The position numbers and the translations under genes were made by a program. Below the pieces are notes generated by a model. The model was not told where the DNA came from. It did not search any database and saw only the letters and a list, made by a program, of their open reading frames with translations. Positions 54,141 to 64,000 of a stretch of DNA of 64,000 nucleotides are shown here, one piece after another. Each line of letters opens with the position of its first letter. The stretch's first letter is position 1. The stretch is from Platerodrilus igneus (Eukaryota > Arthropoda > Insecta > Coleoptera > Lycidae): assembly GCA_036346225.1 (NCBI GenBank), contig JARFIW010001104.1, forward strand, positions 9,884,001 to 9,948,000, in the 5' to 3' direction.

Positions 54141-54905
54141 TGCCTTCTACATTTTTGGCTGTATAATTTGAGTAAGTAACCATTACATTCGCGACCACGT
54201 CTCCACTGCTCCACTTGAAGGCACTGCATTGAGTTTAAACGCGAATATTTACATGCTTCATATAAATCTGACTTCATAATTAATTAATCGTTAAATATAA
54301 TTTATGAATTAAAACTAAGATTAGGGTTTAAATAATGATATCCTTAGCGTCGAGTTTAATGTGTGTCTTATCAACAAAACACTACCACAAAGTAAGAGAG
54401 GGCTCCTTAATGCCGGATAGCAGCCGCCGGTTTTGCTTGTCGGTGCGACCTGAAGGGTCCACTTAAACTATCCAAATCCAGCTAAATTAGTGTTTACGAT
54501 TCGAATTTCTAAGCACACGCCAAATTTATTAATAGCAAATTTAGCTATCTGTTTTTACACTATAAATTTACAATATCATCCGCAGTAGTCTAAGTGTTTT
54601 ATTCTAACGTCAATCTAAATTCGTCCCTAACGTTTACTGTAGTACCCTAACTGACTTATTCTAACTTCAATCTTCCTTTCTATAGATAATTCGACCAAAA
54701 ACAGGCAAAACGCCAAACAAAACAAATAAAGCGAGAGAAAAATAAGATATATAATGTACAATACAGGTATAAAATGTAATATATAAGTATCTAAATAAAG
54801 CACTAAGCATATAGGCATAAGCCACGCTAAAATCCTACTACGTATTGTTCGTCTATATAAACAGAGCCGATGGTCTTAATGTCTTTCCTATAACAAATTA
54901 GTTGG
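54141..54905. repeat. Unclassified repeat unit, copy A
   Basis: Homologous to 61,071-61,815 and 63,506-63,954 (e.g. CGCGAATATTTACATGCTTC, CTGAAGGGTCCACTTAAAC, AATATCATCCGCAGTAGTC). No coding potential. Downstream, 55,525-55,765 is also shared with 61,921-62,175. Confidence 0.9.
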
Positions 54906-55524
54906 CGGAAATCGTTTACCTACTACCTAAAAGGAACAAGGCAAAGGTGTGATAAATCAGGAGAGTTAAAGGAATTTGACGGGAAAAATCCACTACGCTA
55001 CTTTATGAAGCACTGCTCACTAGTCGTTAAGACAAGATAGTTGGGAGCAGAATGAATCACGACATACTTTATTTTTCTTAACTGTCTACCACCCCTTGTA
55101 CGTATCGCTTTTTCTTTGATCGAAACAATAACGTATATTTATTTCGAAGCATAGGAAAACGTTTACGCCGCAGGATACATAATAATAATTATAAAATTAA
55201 TTCTCCGAGCAATGCTGGGAACTCAAAACCGCATTTACTTTATAATAACAACTAATTCTAAAAAACATCGAAGATAATGACACGGCCTATTTTCTGTTGA
55301 ATTACATGTGTAATACCTCTGGATGCTAAAACGATTTTTACACAACTAGTGTGGTATTTTTTAAATTAATGATTAGAAATTCCTAATGATCAGTTATTAA
55401 AATAGAATCGTGGTGTACTCATATGAGGCGTAACGCTGCTTTTTTATTTATGTGTTATCCTTAAGATAAATTGCGATCATCCCCAAAAACAAGCGTCCCT
55501 TATCATTTTTCTCGGGAAATGCAT
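54906..55524. other. Sequence present only in copy A of the duplicated unit
   Basis: No gene or repeat recognised. It is absent between the matching halves of copy B. Confidence 0.5.
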
Positions 55525-55765
55525 TTGATTCTAGTTATACGATAAACTGTAAAGATACAAAATTATATTTTGATCTGAATTTTGGGCCGAGACAATTGGT
55601 CTTGAATTTTGCATTCTTATTTTTAATATCGACCTCATCTACTTTAACTTGTCTATTTATTTAGAGGACAGACTGTTTGCTGCGACTGCCACAGCAGTTG
55701 TTACCTCTCTTACAGTGACGCACCAATCTCCCCTTCATATCGAGACAGATCGCTTATAATCCTCC
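55525..55765. repeat. Second block of the duplicated unit, copy A
   Basis: Nearly identical to 61,930-62,175 (GGCCGAGACAATTG, GAGGACAGACTGTTTGCTGC, ATCGAGACAGATCGCTTATA). Confidence 0.93.
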
Positions 55766-57689
55766 CCTTGTAGTTTGCCAGAGTTCCTATTGATTTTTTA
55801 AAGTTACGGTTAAAGCTTCTATTTCAGACATCAGAAGCTTTTTCGTATGTTAATGTTGTCATGTTATTCTTCTATTTCAAGAATTGAAGCACACAGATTT
55901 TTAACGAAAACTACTACATTTTAATGAAGCACTAATAAACCAGAACTACATGATAATATTTGCTAATACACAACCATACAAGTTGTTTAGGCTCAAAGTG
56001 GTTATTATACACCAGCCCCTCGAAAAAGCGCAACATAAAAGTGGTAGCTACTGTTGAAAATCTATTGGAGCGTTTTCTTTCCGAGCTCGATGATGTTATA
56101 AAATCACTCGAGGCCTTTTACCGTACTTATGAGTAACGTATACGCGTGAAAATATAAGCCTGCATTTTCTTATTTTACAGTTTTTGTATTACTGGTCTTT
56201 CGTTTAAAATGTTTGAGAAGTACCAATAAATTCCGCTAAATAAATTTGCACGATATTCTGTTCTTTGGCGCAGATAATAAATCGGCATCGCTTGAATCAA
56301 AATTTAATGATATGCAAGAATAATAAAACTGATTTGATGCTGATAGCTAAGAAATTAAGCAAGAATTCTAAGGAAATTTTTTTGCAGGAATAAAGGATTT
56401 TCCTGGAGACGTTGTGGTTTACAACTTGATTTGCTAAATTTCAGCTTTTCAAACAAACCGTGCGGAAAATAATTTATGATTTCCGGATTGTCATGTTCAT
56501 TTTATTAAGAATGATGTATTGTGTTGCCCTAAAGCCTCAAATTGGAAAGGGTTTTTTTTTTAACAAACGATACTGAAAATCATTAGATGTATTGGTTTTT
56601 GATATGACAGTAGAAAATAAGCATCGTTTCAATATTAGCGTTGATTATTAAAGTCGACATAAACCGTTACCATCAATTGTCTGGCTGAACACTATGTTGT
56701 CGCCTTGACGGGGATCGGTTATGCATCCGCCGAATTGACTTTAGCTGGTTGATTTGGTATTGTTTAAATATAATCAAATTTTTCTGCAAATTTCTCGCCT
56801 GAAAAATTTCTGTTCTGGTTCGATGAGCTTGGGAATTCATGTTACTGACACTTTAGTAACCTCTATAAGTTTTAACTTTTCAATTTCGTACAGAGATTCT
56901 AAAATCTCGGTTCTTAATTTTGGCTCAGTTTTTGTTGTTACATTTTCCTAATTGCTATTTCTTTTGTTAAATTAATTAATTCGCGTTTCTGAACAGCTTG
57001 AGCTTCCTTTTTTGCGAACTGGTGTTCTCCCGTTTTTCCATTCTGCACACAGTTTTTATTTAAAATCCTTTGTCTAATTGATGGTGGTGGTATAAGTTTT
57101 ACAAAGGGCAAATTCTTAAGATTCTATGTACGAAAATACTTGTGAAGCGTAACCTTACTTTTGGAGCAACGTACTTCTTCCTTATATTCCACGACTAAGC
57201 TCTGCTGTTTTGTGGTTTGCTGTAACTTTGCAAATAATTGTACCGTTTACAGTCTCTACAATCGAACAACCACGCAGTAAAATGACTAATCAGAAACAAG
57301 AAACGCCAAATCAACAAGAAACAGACAAGCTACTACCAGAGAAACCGCAGGTAGTACAGGTAGATTAAACTGTAACAGTTCTAATTTTCTTATTTTTTTA
57401 TTATAATAATGAGCACGTCGAAATAATAGTGCACGTGAGACACGGTAATTCAGAACTTCAATGGGACTTAAAACTTTTACGCGTATCAGATGGATAGATA
57501 AAAAAAACCTGTTGTGCCGACAGCTAACTTGGCTATTATTCAAAGGGAGAGTTTGGGATGGACTGGGTTGAAATATTATTTGCAAAACTGAAAGCAAAAT
57601 AAATTGAAGTTGGACGTCACTGTATCTAACAAGCTACAATAAAATTAATAAAAGATGGGCATAATCACGAATATCTAATAGGAAAGATT
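55766..57689. other. Anonymous sequence
   Basis: No feature recognised. Confidence 0.5.
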
Positions 57690-58130
57690 AGAAAGCAAAT
57701 ACTATAATGCAAGAAAATAGATGGTTAGTAAGTATATGTCACTTTGATTACAATGACAAACACGTTGGCATTAAGCTTGCAAATCTGTTGGCTGTCGAAG
57801 CACTAAATGCCAATTACATTAATATTAGTTTCAATAGAATTCCCAAAATTTCAATTAAGAATATAGCACAAAAAGGTAGTACGACGAATTGGCAAAAGGA
57901 ATGGCACAACACAACAAAAGGGACAACAACTGAAGCATTCTTTCCAACAATAATTGATGGACTGCATTTAAAACTTCCAATCTCTGCAGACCTAACAACA
58001 ATTCTAATCGGCCACGGTAGGATAAAAAGCTACTTCGATAAATTTAAAATAATAGATGACCCAACATGTACATGCGGTTTAGGAGAACAACCCGTACATT
58101 CACTAGCTTTTCTCTTTTACCCTTCCGGAT
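57690..58130 (+). pseudogene. LINE RNase H end and C-terminal zinc motif (R1/I/jockey-type)
   Basis: The frame from 57,707 reads HVGIKLANLLAVEAL (cf. HxGIxGNExAD of LINE RNase H), then ISFNRIPK, NWQKEWHNTTKG, TEAFFPTI, LIGHGRIKSYFDKFKI and PTCTCGLGEQPVHSL, the CxC-x-EQ-x-H zinc motif found after RNase H in R1-, I- and jockey-related LINEs. No start; 5' sequence is lost. The open frame continues to 58,297 but without family similarity. Confidence 0.78.
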
Positions 58131-59381
58131 ATCTAGTCTGTAAGGTACATTACTCTTATTTCGCTGTCAGCCTCTTCCTAAAGGGACGCGTGGCAAAATT
58201 TTTCAAACAATTGCCGAACAACGCCAACCTTCCTTTCTTTGGTTGTTCACCCTTGGTCTTTCTCTGTAAAGGAGGGTTCCCAATCGACGTCTGTTAGCCA
58301 CTTTTGTGTGACTAGACAGCCCTCTTTTTCTACTATTAACAACACTTGTCTCTGAACCTTTTCTTCCAACATCCTGTATTTTCTTCTTCGTGTCACTTCC
58401 TATCTATTTAACTGAATCTATTCCTAGAAACTTTTAGCGTTCAACGTTCGGATCGGGGATCTATCGAGGGTCACGATAGCAGCGGCCCATCGCCATAGTT
58501 CCTCCTGTTAGAAGTATTGGTTGGAGAGTCTTAATGATATACTTTCCAAAGGGATTTTATATTGGGGGATTTTTTAATGTGGGGGAAATACTAAAAATGG
58601 GGATAGAAAAATAATGGTGGGTTCGATTGACGAATGAACTTGCTGCAGGATTGTTTATTGGTAAATTATATCTAGAGAGTTGGGATATTACTTGACTGGA
58701 GGACTGATGGCAATATTCTAGCAATCCAGTACCAAGGTTGTACTCTACATTCTTAGTAAATGTTTTATTGGGGGGAGAAGGTCGCTTCACGACCTTTTGC
58801 CTTCAGCGACATTTACAGACTTGTACAAATAGTCGATAAACTTTTTATTGTTAGGATTAAGAATTTACTGGAAACGTATCACTCGAATGAGAGACATAAT
58901 CTTAAATGGTTTATGGTAAAATATTTTTGAAAAGTCCTATTTGTACGGAAGGTGTGACTCTAATGCGTTTATTAAGCATACATTTGTATATAGAACAGCA
59001 TTTGTTAATTTAGGTTACTTAAAATGAACTTAGCGCCGTAAAATTTTATCGAAACTGGGTGGTTTACAGTTTAGAAATGGGGCGTTCAACTATATTATTA
59101 AAGTAAAATACCGAAATAAACAAGAGAACTACACAGCACATTCTTCTATAGCCAGCATTAATAAATTCTGTATGAATACTTTTCATTAACATAAGTTGGA
59201 TGTGTGGATTACTGACTCCCAAATTTGCCCTGCACTGAAAGAGGTTGTTTAAACCTTGTATTTGAACCAAATGCTGTGAGTGATAGAATTTTTACTTTTT
59301 ACCTGTTACATACACTATTGTCGCATATTGAATTATTTACATATAATTTATTAGTATTCAGACTTTTACGTTGGTGCACGC
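58131..59381. other. Anonymous sequence, possibly LINE 3' UTR at its left
   Basis: No gene recognised. Confidence 0.45.
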
Positions 59382-59704
59382 TTAGTAAGAACGTAATGTA
59401 ATAGAAAGCACCACAATTGTATTCCTGGACCAGTCATATTTGTTGGATAAATAAACATATACATCAGTAGATACAAAAAATGGTATTAACAAGACTCCAA
59501 CAACCAGTGTCGCAGACAGAAATAATCCTTCAATCGTTTCGTAGACCACCCATCGCCTAGCGAAATAGAAAAATCCAGGTGGATTGACGTCCAGCAATTT
59601 TGTATTGAACCAAAAGTTCAGAGACCATTCCAAGTAGGTGAAAGTGTTAATGTTGGGATACCTCAAAAGTTTTGCATTTGTTTTATAGAATTCACTTCTC
59701 ACTA
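59382..59704 (-). CDS. Possible terminal exon of a host membrane protein
   Basis: An open frame of ~106 codons with no transposon similarity. It includes YLEWSLNFWFNTKLLDV, an aromatic-rich stretch, and a clear membrane segment GLFLSATLVVGVLLIPFFV. Upstream on the minus strand, TAGCTTGCAATAG just before the first codons is an acceptable splice acceptor, and the frame closes at TAA (59,382-59,384). I do not recognise the family. Its clean frame stands out from the broken elements around it. It could still be chance or an unrecognised element. Confidence 0.35.
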
Positions 59705-60390
59705 TTGCAAGCTAGCTGGTGCATTATTACTGTTACGTTTCTGTGGTTGACTAAATTTCATTTAAGTTATTAGTGTCAATTTTACACATAATACTATTAC
59801 GACATAAATTACAAAACAAAATAATTTGAATACGAGTATAACTAAATTTTTACGGTATGAATGAAGCGTTAAAATATTAAATTTGAAATTACCCAAACGG
59901 AGCGGGATTCCCCTAACAAAATAAAGATTCATCGGCCAACTACAGTGGGGTGGGTGTGGGTTCCTATGGTAAATAATTTAATAAATGTAACAATTTAATA
60001 GGTGCAATTTCAACACTACGTTGCCAAAAACACTACGTTGAAAAGTTTTAGATACTGTCAAATTATGGGCGTCAGCCGGTCTAGTCTAATCTAGTTCATG
60101 AGAGAGAGACGACGAGTACTTGAGAGACTTTTATAATAATACATGAATGTCCATTGCTTGAGAATCAAAGGCAAAATCTCAAAACTGAAGTCATAAGAAG
60201 TAATGGAAACTGGCCGATCGACAATGCCGAACTAACTTCCAAATTCACGCTATTATTCCTTAAATTTGTCAACAGAATTAATTTTGAAGAAATGTAATAC
60301 ATTAAGAGAACAATTGTAAAATGTATGTTCAATAGCATGTAGTATTACTTCTTGTAATGGAATATGCTGTTAAAATAAAGATTGTCGTTT
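59705..60390. other. Anonymous sequence
   Basis: Only a ~70-bp block near 59,905-59,970 similar to 51,590-51,660. Confidence 0.45.
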
Positions 60391-60431
<41 letters not shown>

Positions 60432-60580
60432 GACTTTCATTTTACCTTGGATTTGAACTACGGCGTATTTTTGTGAAAAATGTTCGCCTAACATTTTTCA
60501 AGCGGTCTATCGGAAATCGAATCCAGAACCTTGAGCTTAATAGTCACACACAAACCTACTGTCGCTGAGCTTCCCCTTAC
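60391..60580 (-). mobile_element. SINE 5' half with internal CA expansion
   Basis: (CA)n at 60,395-60,428 replaces the family's GTGTGTGAGTGT site and ends the copy. Head and first half of the body follow to 60,580. Confidence 0.82.
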
Positions 60581-60599
60581 ATCTTTGACCCTACATTTA

Positions 60600-60885
60600 A
60601 CTTTCCAATTCTCCACTCAAAGGTACTACATTGGCCAGGAAGTTTTTTTTTACCTGAAAATTTTGAATTTTGCCAAACCCGTGATATTGCCAACAAAGTA
60701 GGGATCTTTAACGTGCTTAACAACACGCCCACACGCGCGCGCGCGACCTTCATGTTACCTTTCATCCGAACGAGGGCGTATTTTTGTGAAAAATGCCCAC
60801 TTAACATTTTTCAAGCGGTCCGTGTAGAATCGAATCCGGAACCTTGGGCTTAATAGGCACACACGAACCAACTGCCACGGACCTT
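60600..60885 (-). mobile_element. SINE copy, second head type
   Basis: Whole SINE with a short alternating GC tract (GCGCGCGCGC) at the same internal hypervariable site. Confidence 0.85.
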
Positions 60886-60914
60886 CCCCTTACATTTTTA
60901 ACCTTACATTTAAC

Positions 60915-61070
60915 TTTTCAATGCTCCACTCGACGGTACTACATTGGCCAGGAAGCGAGTTATTTTTTACCTGAAAATTTTGAATTTTGCCGAACCCTTA
61001 TTGTTGCAAGAATCGAATCAGGATCTTGTGCTTAGTAGTCACATACGAAGCAACTAAGCCGCGGATTCGT
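60915..61070 (-). mobile_element. SINE copy with central deletion
   Basis: Jumps from TTGTTGCAAG to AATCGAATCAGG, losing the central body. Same deletion at 63,350. Confidence 0.85.
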
Positions 61071-61815
61071 TTGCTACATCTTTTGTTGTATAATTTGAGT
61101 AAGGACCACTACATTTGCGGCCACGTCCCCAATACTCCACTTTAAGGCACTACATTCGGTCTAAACGCGAATATTTACATGCTTCATATAAATCTGACTT
61201 CATAATTAATTAATCGTTAAATACAATTTATAAACTAAACTAAAGTTAGGGTTTAAATAATGATACCCATCGCGTCGAACACTACCAAAAAGTCAGGGAG
61301 GGGTCCATAATACCGAACAGCAGCTTCCGGCTCTGCTTGCCGGTGAGACCTGAAGGGTCCACTTAAACTATCCAAATCCAGCTATATTAGTATTTACTAA
61401 TGGATTCGAATTTCTAAACATACGCCAAATTTATTAATAGCAAATTCAGCTATCTGTTCCTACTCTATACATTTACAATATCATTCGCAGTAGTCTAAGT
61501 GTTTTATTCTAACTTCAACCTAAATTCGTCCCTAACGTTTACTATAGTTTCCTAACTGACTTATTCTAACTTCAATCTTCCTTTCTATAGATAATTCGAT
61601 CAAAAACAGGAAAAAACTCCAAACATAACAAATAAAGCGACAGAACAATAAAATTTATAATGTAAAATACAGATATAAAATGTAATATAAAAGTATCTAA
61701 ATAAAGCATTAAGCATATAAGCATAAGCCACTCTAAAATCCTACTACGCATTGTTCGTCTACATAAACAGAGCCGAAGGTCTTAACCCCTATTCTTTAAC
61801 AAATTGGTAGGCAGA
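61071..61815. repeat. Unclassified repeat unit, copy B
   Basis: Homologous to 54,141-54,905. A ~100-bp internal part (CTACTCTATAAATTTACAAT...TTCCCTAACT) is repeated at 61,816-61,920. Confidence 0.9.
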
Positions 61816-61920
61816 ACTGTTCCTACTCTATAAATTTACAATATCATCTGCAGTAGTCTAAGTGTTTTATTCTAACTTCAACCTAAATTCGTCCCTAACG
61901 TTTACCATAGTTCCCTAACT

Positions 61921-62175
61921 TGAATGTAGTTGATTCTAGTCATACGATAAACTGTAAAGATACAAAATTATATTTTGATCTGAATTTTGGGCCGAGACAA
62001 TTGATCTTGAAATTTGCATTCTTATTTTTAATATCAACCTCATCTACTTTAGCTTGTATCTATTTATTTAGAGGACAGACTGTTTGCTGCGGCTGCCACA
62101 GCAGTTGATACCTCTCTTTCAGTGACGCACCAATCTTTTCTTCATATCGAGACAGATCGCTTATAATCCTCCCCG
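61921..62175. repeat. Second block of the duplicated unit, copy B
   Basis: Matches 55,525-55,765. Confidence 0.93.
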
Positions 62176-62344
62176 CCACTGTATCTAACAAGTATTAAAA
62201 AATTATAATTTTAGGGTATATACAGAAACCGGTACGGAGTAGATAGTTTTATAATTTTCGATTTTTTTTTTTTTTTGGAAAATTGACCAGACTAGAATCA
62301 GAATGCTTTTATTCACAATTAATTAGCTAATATCGGCAATATAC

Positions 62345-62722
62345 AAGGTTTGTCTTAAAAGTAATGAGAATGAAGATTCTATGCCCATTGTGGCAACACT
62401 GCATCAGATTGAACTCGATTAAATGTCAGTGATAGAGTTACGTACGCAATCAGAATGCGTGCAGTTCATTCAGTGTAGTGGTAACGGTTTTATGGTTAGT
62501 TGCTGGCGGATGCGGTTTAACAGCGTGTTACAGTAAAAATGCAGGCAACTATTGAACAGCGTTACTTAATTAAATTTTGTGTTAAATTAGAAAAAGCTGC
62601 TTTGGTTGCAAACAGCCTATAGACATTTCGCTTTGTCTTCAGCACAAGTTTTCAGATGGCACAACGCTTTTAAAAAGGGCCGTGAAAACGTTAAAGATGA
62701 GCATTTCACATCGAGAACATTA
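62345..62722 (+). pseudogene. Mariner-type transposon 5' end and transposase N-terminus
   Basis: The terminal-type sequence CAAGGTTTGTCTTAAAAGTA is followed by an ATG at 62,539 and QATIEQRYLIKFCVKL. After a frameshift come ALSSAQVFRWHNAFKKGREN, the HTH of a mariner transposase. It is cut off at a SINE near 62,726. The family differs from the Mos1-type copy at 34.8 kb. Confidence 0.8.
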
Positions 62723-62727
62723 CATGT

Positions 62728-63018
62728 GATTTTCCAATGCTCCACTCGAAGGTACTACATTGGCCAGGAAGCGAGTTATTTTACCTGGAAAATTTGGAAT
62801 TTTGCCGAACTCTTGCTGTTCCAAGCAAGGTAGGGATCTTCAACGTGCGTGACAACACTCACACACAAGACCTCCATTTTACCTCTCATCCGAACGAGGG
62901 TGTACTTTTGTGAAAAATGCTCGCCTAACATTTTTAAGTGGACCGTATCGGGATTCAAACCCGGGACCTTGGACGTAGTAGTCGCACACATACCACTACG
63001 CTACGGAGCGGCCCTCTT
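62728..63018 (-). mobile_element. SINE copy, first head type
   Basis: Full. B box GGGTTTGAATCCC on the minus strand; the head has GTAGTGGTATGTGTG. Confidence 0.9.
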
Positions 63019-63032
63019 CTTTTTGACCTTAT

Positions 63033-63325
63033 ATGTGATTTTCCAATGCTCCACCCAAAGGTACTACATTGGCCAGGAAGAGAATTTTTTTTACCTGGAA
63101 AATTTGGAATTTTGCCGAACTCTTGCTGTTCTAGGCAAGGTAGGGACCTTTAACGTGCGTGACAACACTCACACACGGGACCTCCATTTTACCTCTCATC
63201 CGAACGAGGGTGTATTTTTGTGAAAAATGCTCTCCTAACATTTTTTAAGCGGTCCGTGTTTGCAATCGAATCAGGAACCTTGGGCTTAATAGTCACACAC
63301 GAACCAACTGCCACGGACCTTCCCC
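63033..63325 (-). mobile_element. SINE copy, second head type
   Basis: Full body. The head has GTGGCAGTTGGTTCGTGTGT. Confidence 0.88.
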
Positions 63326-63347
63326 TTAAATTTTTAACCTTACATTT

Positions 63348-63505
63348 AACTTTCCAATGTTCCACTCGAAGGTACTACATTAGCCAGGAAGCGAGTTTTT
63401 TTTACCTGGAAATTTTGAATTTTGCCGAACCCTTATTGTTGCAAGAATCGAATCAGGATCTTGTGCTTAGTAGTCAAATACGAAGCAACTAAGCCGCGGA
63501 TTCGT
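63348..63505 (-). mobile_element. SINE copy with central deletion
   Basis: Same junction as 60,915-61,070. Confidence 0.85.
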
Positions 63506-63954
63506 TTGCTACATCTTTTGTTGTATAATTTGAGTAAGGACCACTACATTTGCGGCCACGTCCCCAATACTCCACTTGAAGGCACTACATTCGGTCTAAA
63601 CGCGAATATTTACGTGCTTCATATAAATCTGACTTCATAATTAATTAATCGTTAAATACAATTTATAAACTAAACTAAAGTTAGGGTTTAAATAATGATA
63701 CCTATCGCGTCGAACACTACCAAAAAGTCAGGGAGGGGCCCATAATACCGGAGAGCAGCCTCCGGCTCTGCTTGCCGGTGCGACCTGAAGGGTCCACTTA
63801 AACTATCCAAATCCAGCTATATTAGTATTTACTAATGGATTCGAATTTCTAAACATACGCCAAATTTATTAATAGCAAATTCAGCTATCTGTTCCTACTC
63901 TATACATTTACAATATCATCCGCAGTAGTCTAAGTGTTTTATTCTAACTTCAAC
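63506..63954. repeat. Unclassified repeat unit, copy C (truncated)
   Basis: Nearly identical to 61,071-61,510. It stops at CTAACTTCAACC and is directly joined to another SINE head. Confidence 0.92.
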
Positions 63955-64000
63955 CTTCAACCCGGGACCTTGGGCGTAGTAGTCACACACATACCACTAC
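63955..64000 (-). mobile_element. SINE head, cut by the window edge
   Basis: CCCGGGACCTTGGGCGTAGT and following bases are a first-type head. Confidence 0.8.

Overview
This window looks like a gene-poor, A+T-rich stretch of an arthropod genome, most likely an insect. The evidence is indirect. It holds Mos1-type and other mariner relics, two BEL/Pao retroelements, an RTE-like LINE family with long 5' UTRs, a Penelope-like element, jockey/R1-type LINE tails, a DUF4817-type Tc1/mariner transposase, a short 60-nt intron and a large tRNA-derived SINE family. I found no intact host gene. Almost every recognisable protein is a broken transposon protein. One short exon-like reading frame (59.4-59.7 kb, minus) may belong to a host membrane-protein gene.

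Layout. 1-7.9 kb: a fold-back pair of RTE-like LINE fragments, then a Penelope-like element (RT plus GIY-YIG) whose tail is split by a nearly full-length RTE-like LINE with a repeated 3' end. 7.9-16.3 kb: a DUF4817 transposase relic, with a 5.9-kb BEL/Pao element on the minus strand (both LTRs present) apparently inserted in its 5' flank, then a 183-bp TA-flanked MITE. 16.36-25.99 kb: the most unusual object, a 9.6-kb element with long terminal inverted repeats and a 9-bp target duplication (AAGGGAAGC). Its arms carry a ~150-bp satellite. Nested in a satellite block is a second element flanked by TTAA, with inverted arms full of a TAGCGCA-type box and a ubiquitin-specific-protease-like relic in its core. 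That element was itself hit by a hAT-type MITE and by a SINE. The outer element also holds a THAP-domain relic and a spliced pogo/Tigger-type transposase fragment. 26-31 kb: a solo-LTR-like repeat carrying a SINE, a pogo-type transposase tail, and a LINE tail. 31-34.8 kb: mostly anonymous, with one tRNA-like sequence. 34.8-37.5 kb: a mariner pseudogene whose 3' part is tandemly duplicated up to a SINE. 37.5-41 kb: a gutted BEL/Pao copy bounded by a ~60-bp direct repeat. 41.3-44.6 kb: an inverted copy of the compound LINE with a clean 12-bp target duplication. 45-51 kb: a second solo LTR with its 4-bp duplication, a KRBA2-like integrase relic and small dispersed repeats. 52-58 kb: two more LINE tails. 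53.4-64 kb: clusters of head-to-tail SINEs joined to an unclassified repeat unit present three times.

The insertion order can be read from nesting: the LINE is younger than the Penelope element, BEL1 is probably younger than the DUF4817 element, and inside the large fold-back element the order is outer element, TTAA element, then hAT MITE and SINE. The sequence shows decay by point stops, short indels, LTR loss and local duplication. None of the mobile elements here looks autonomous now.
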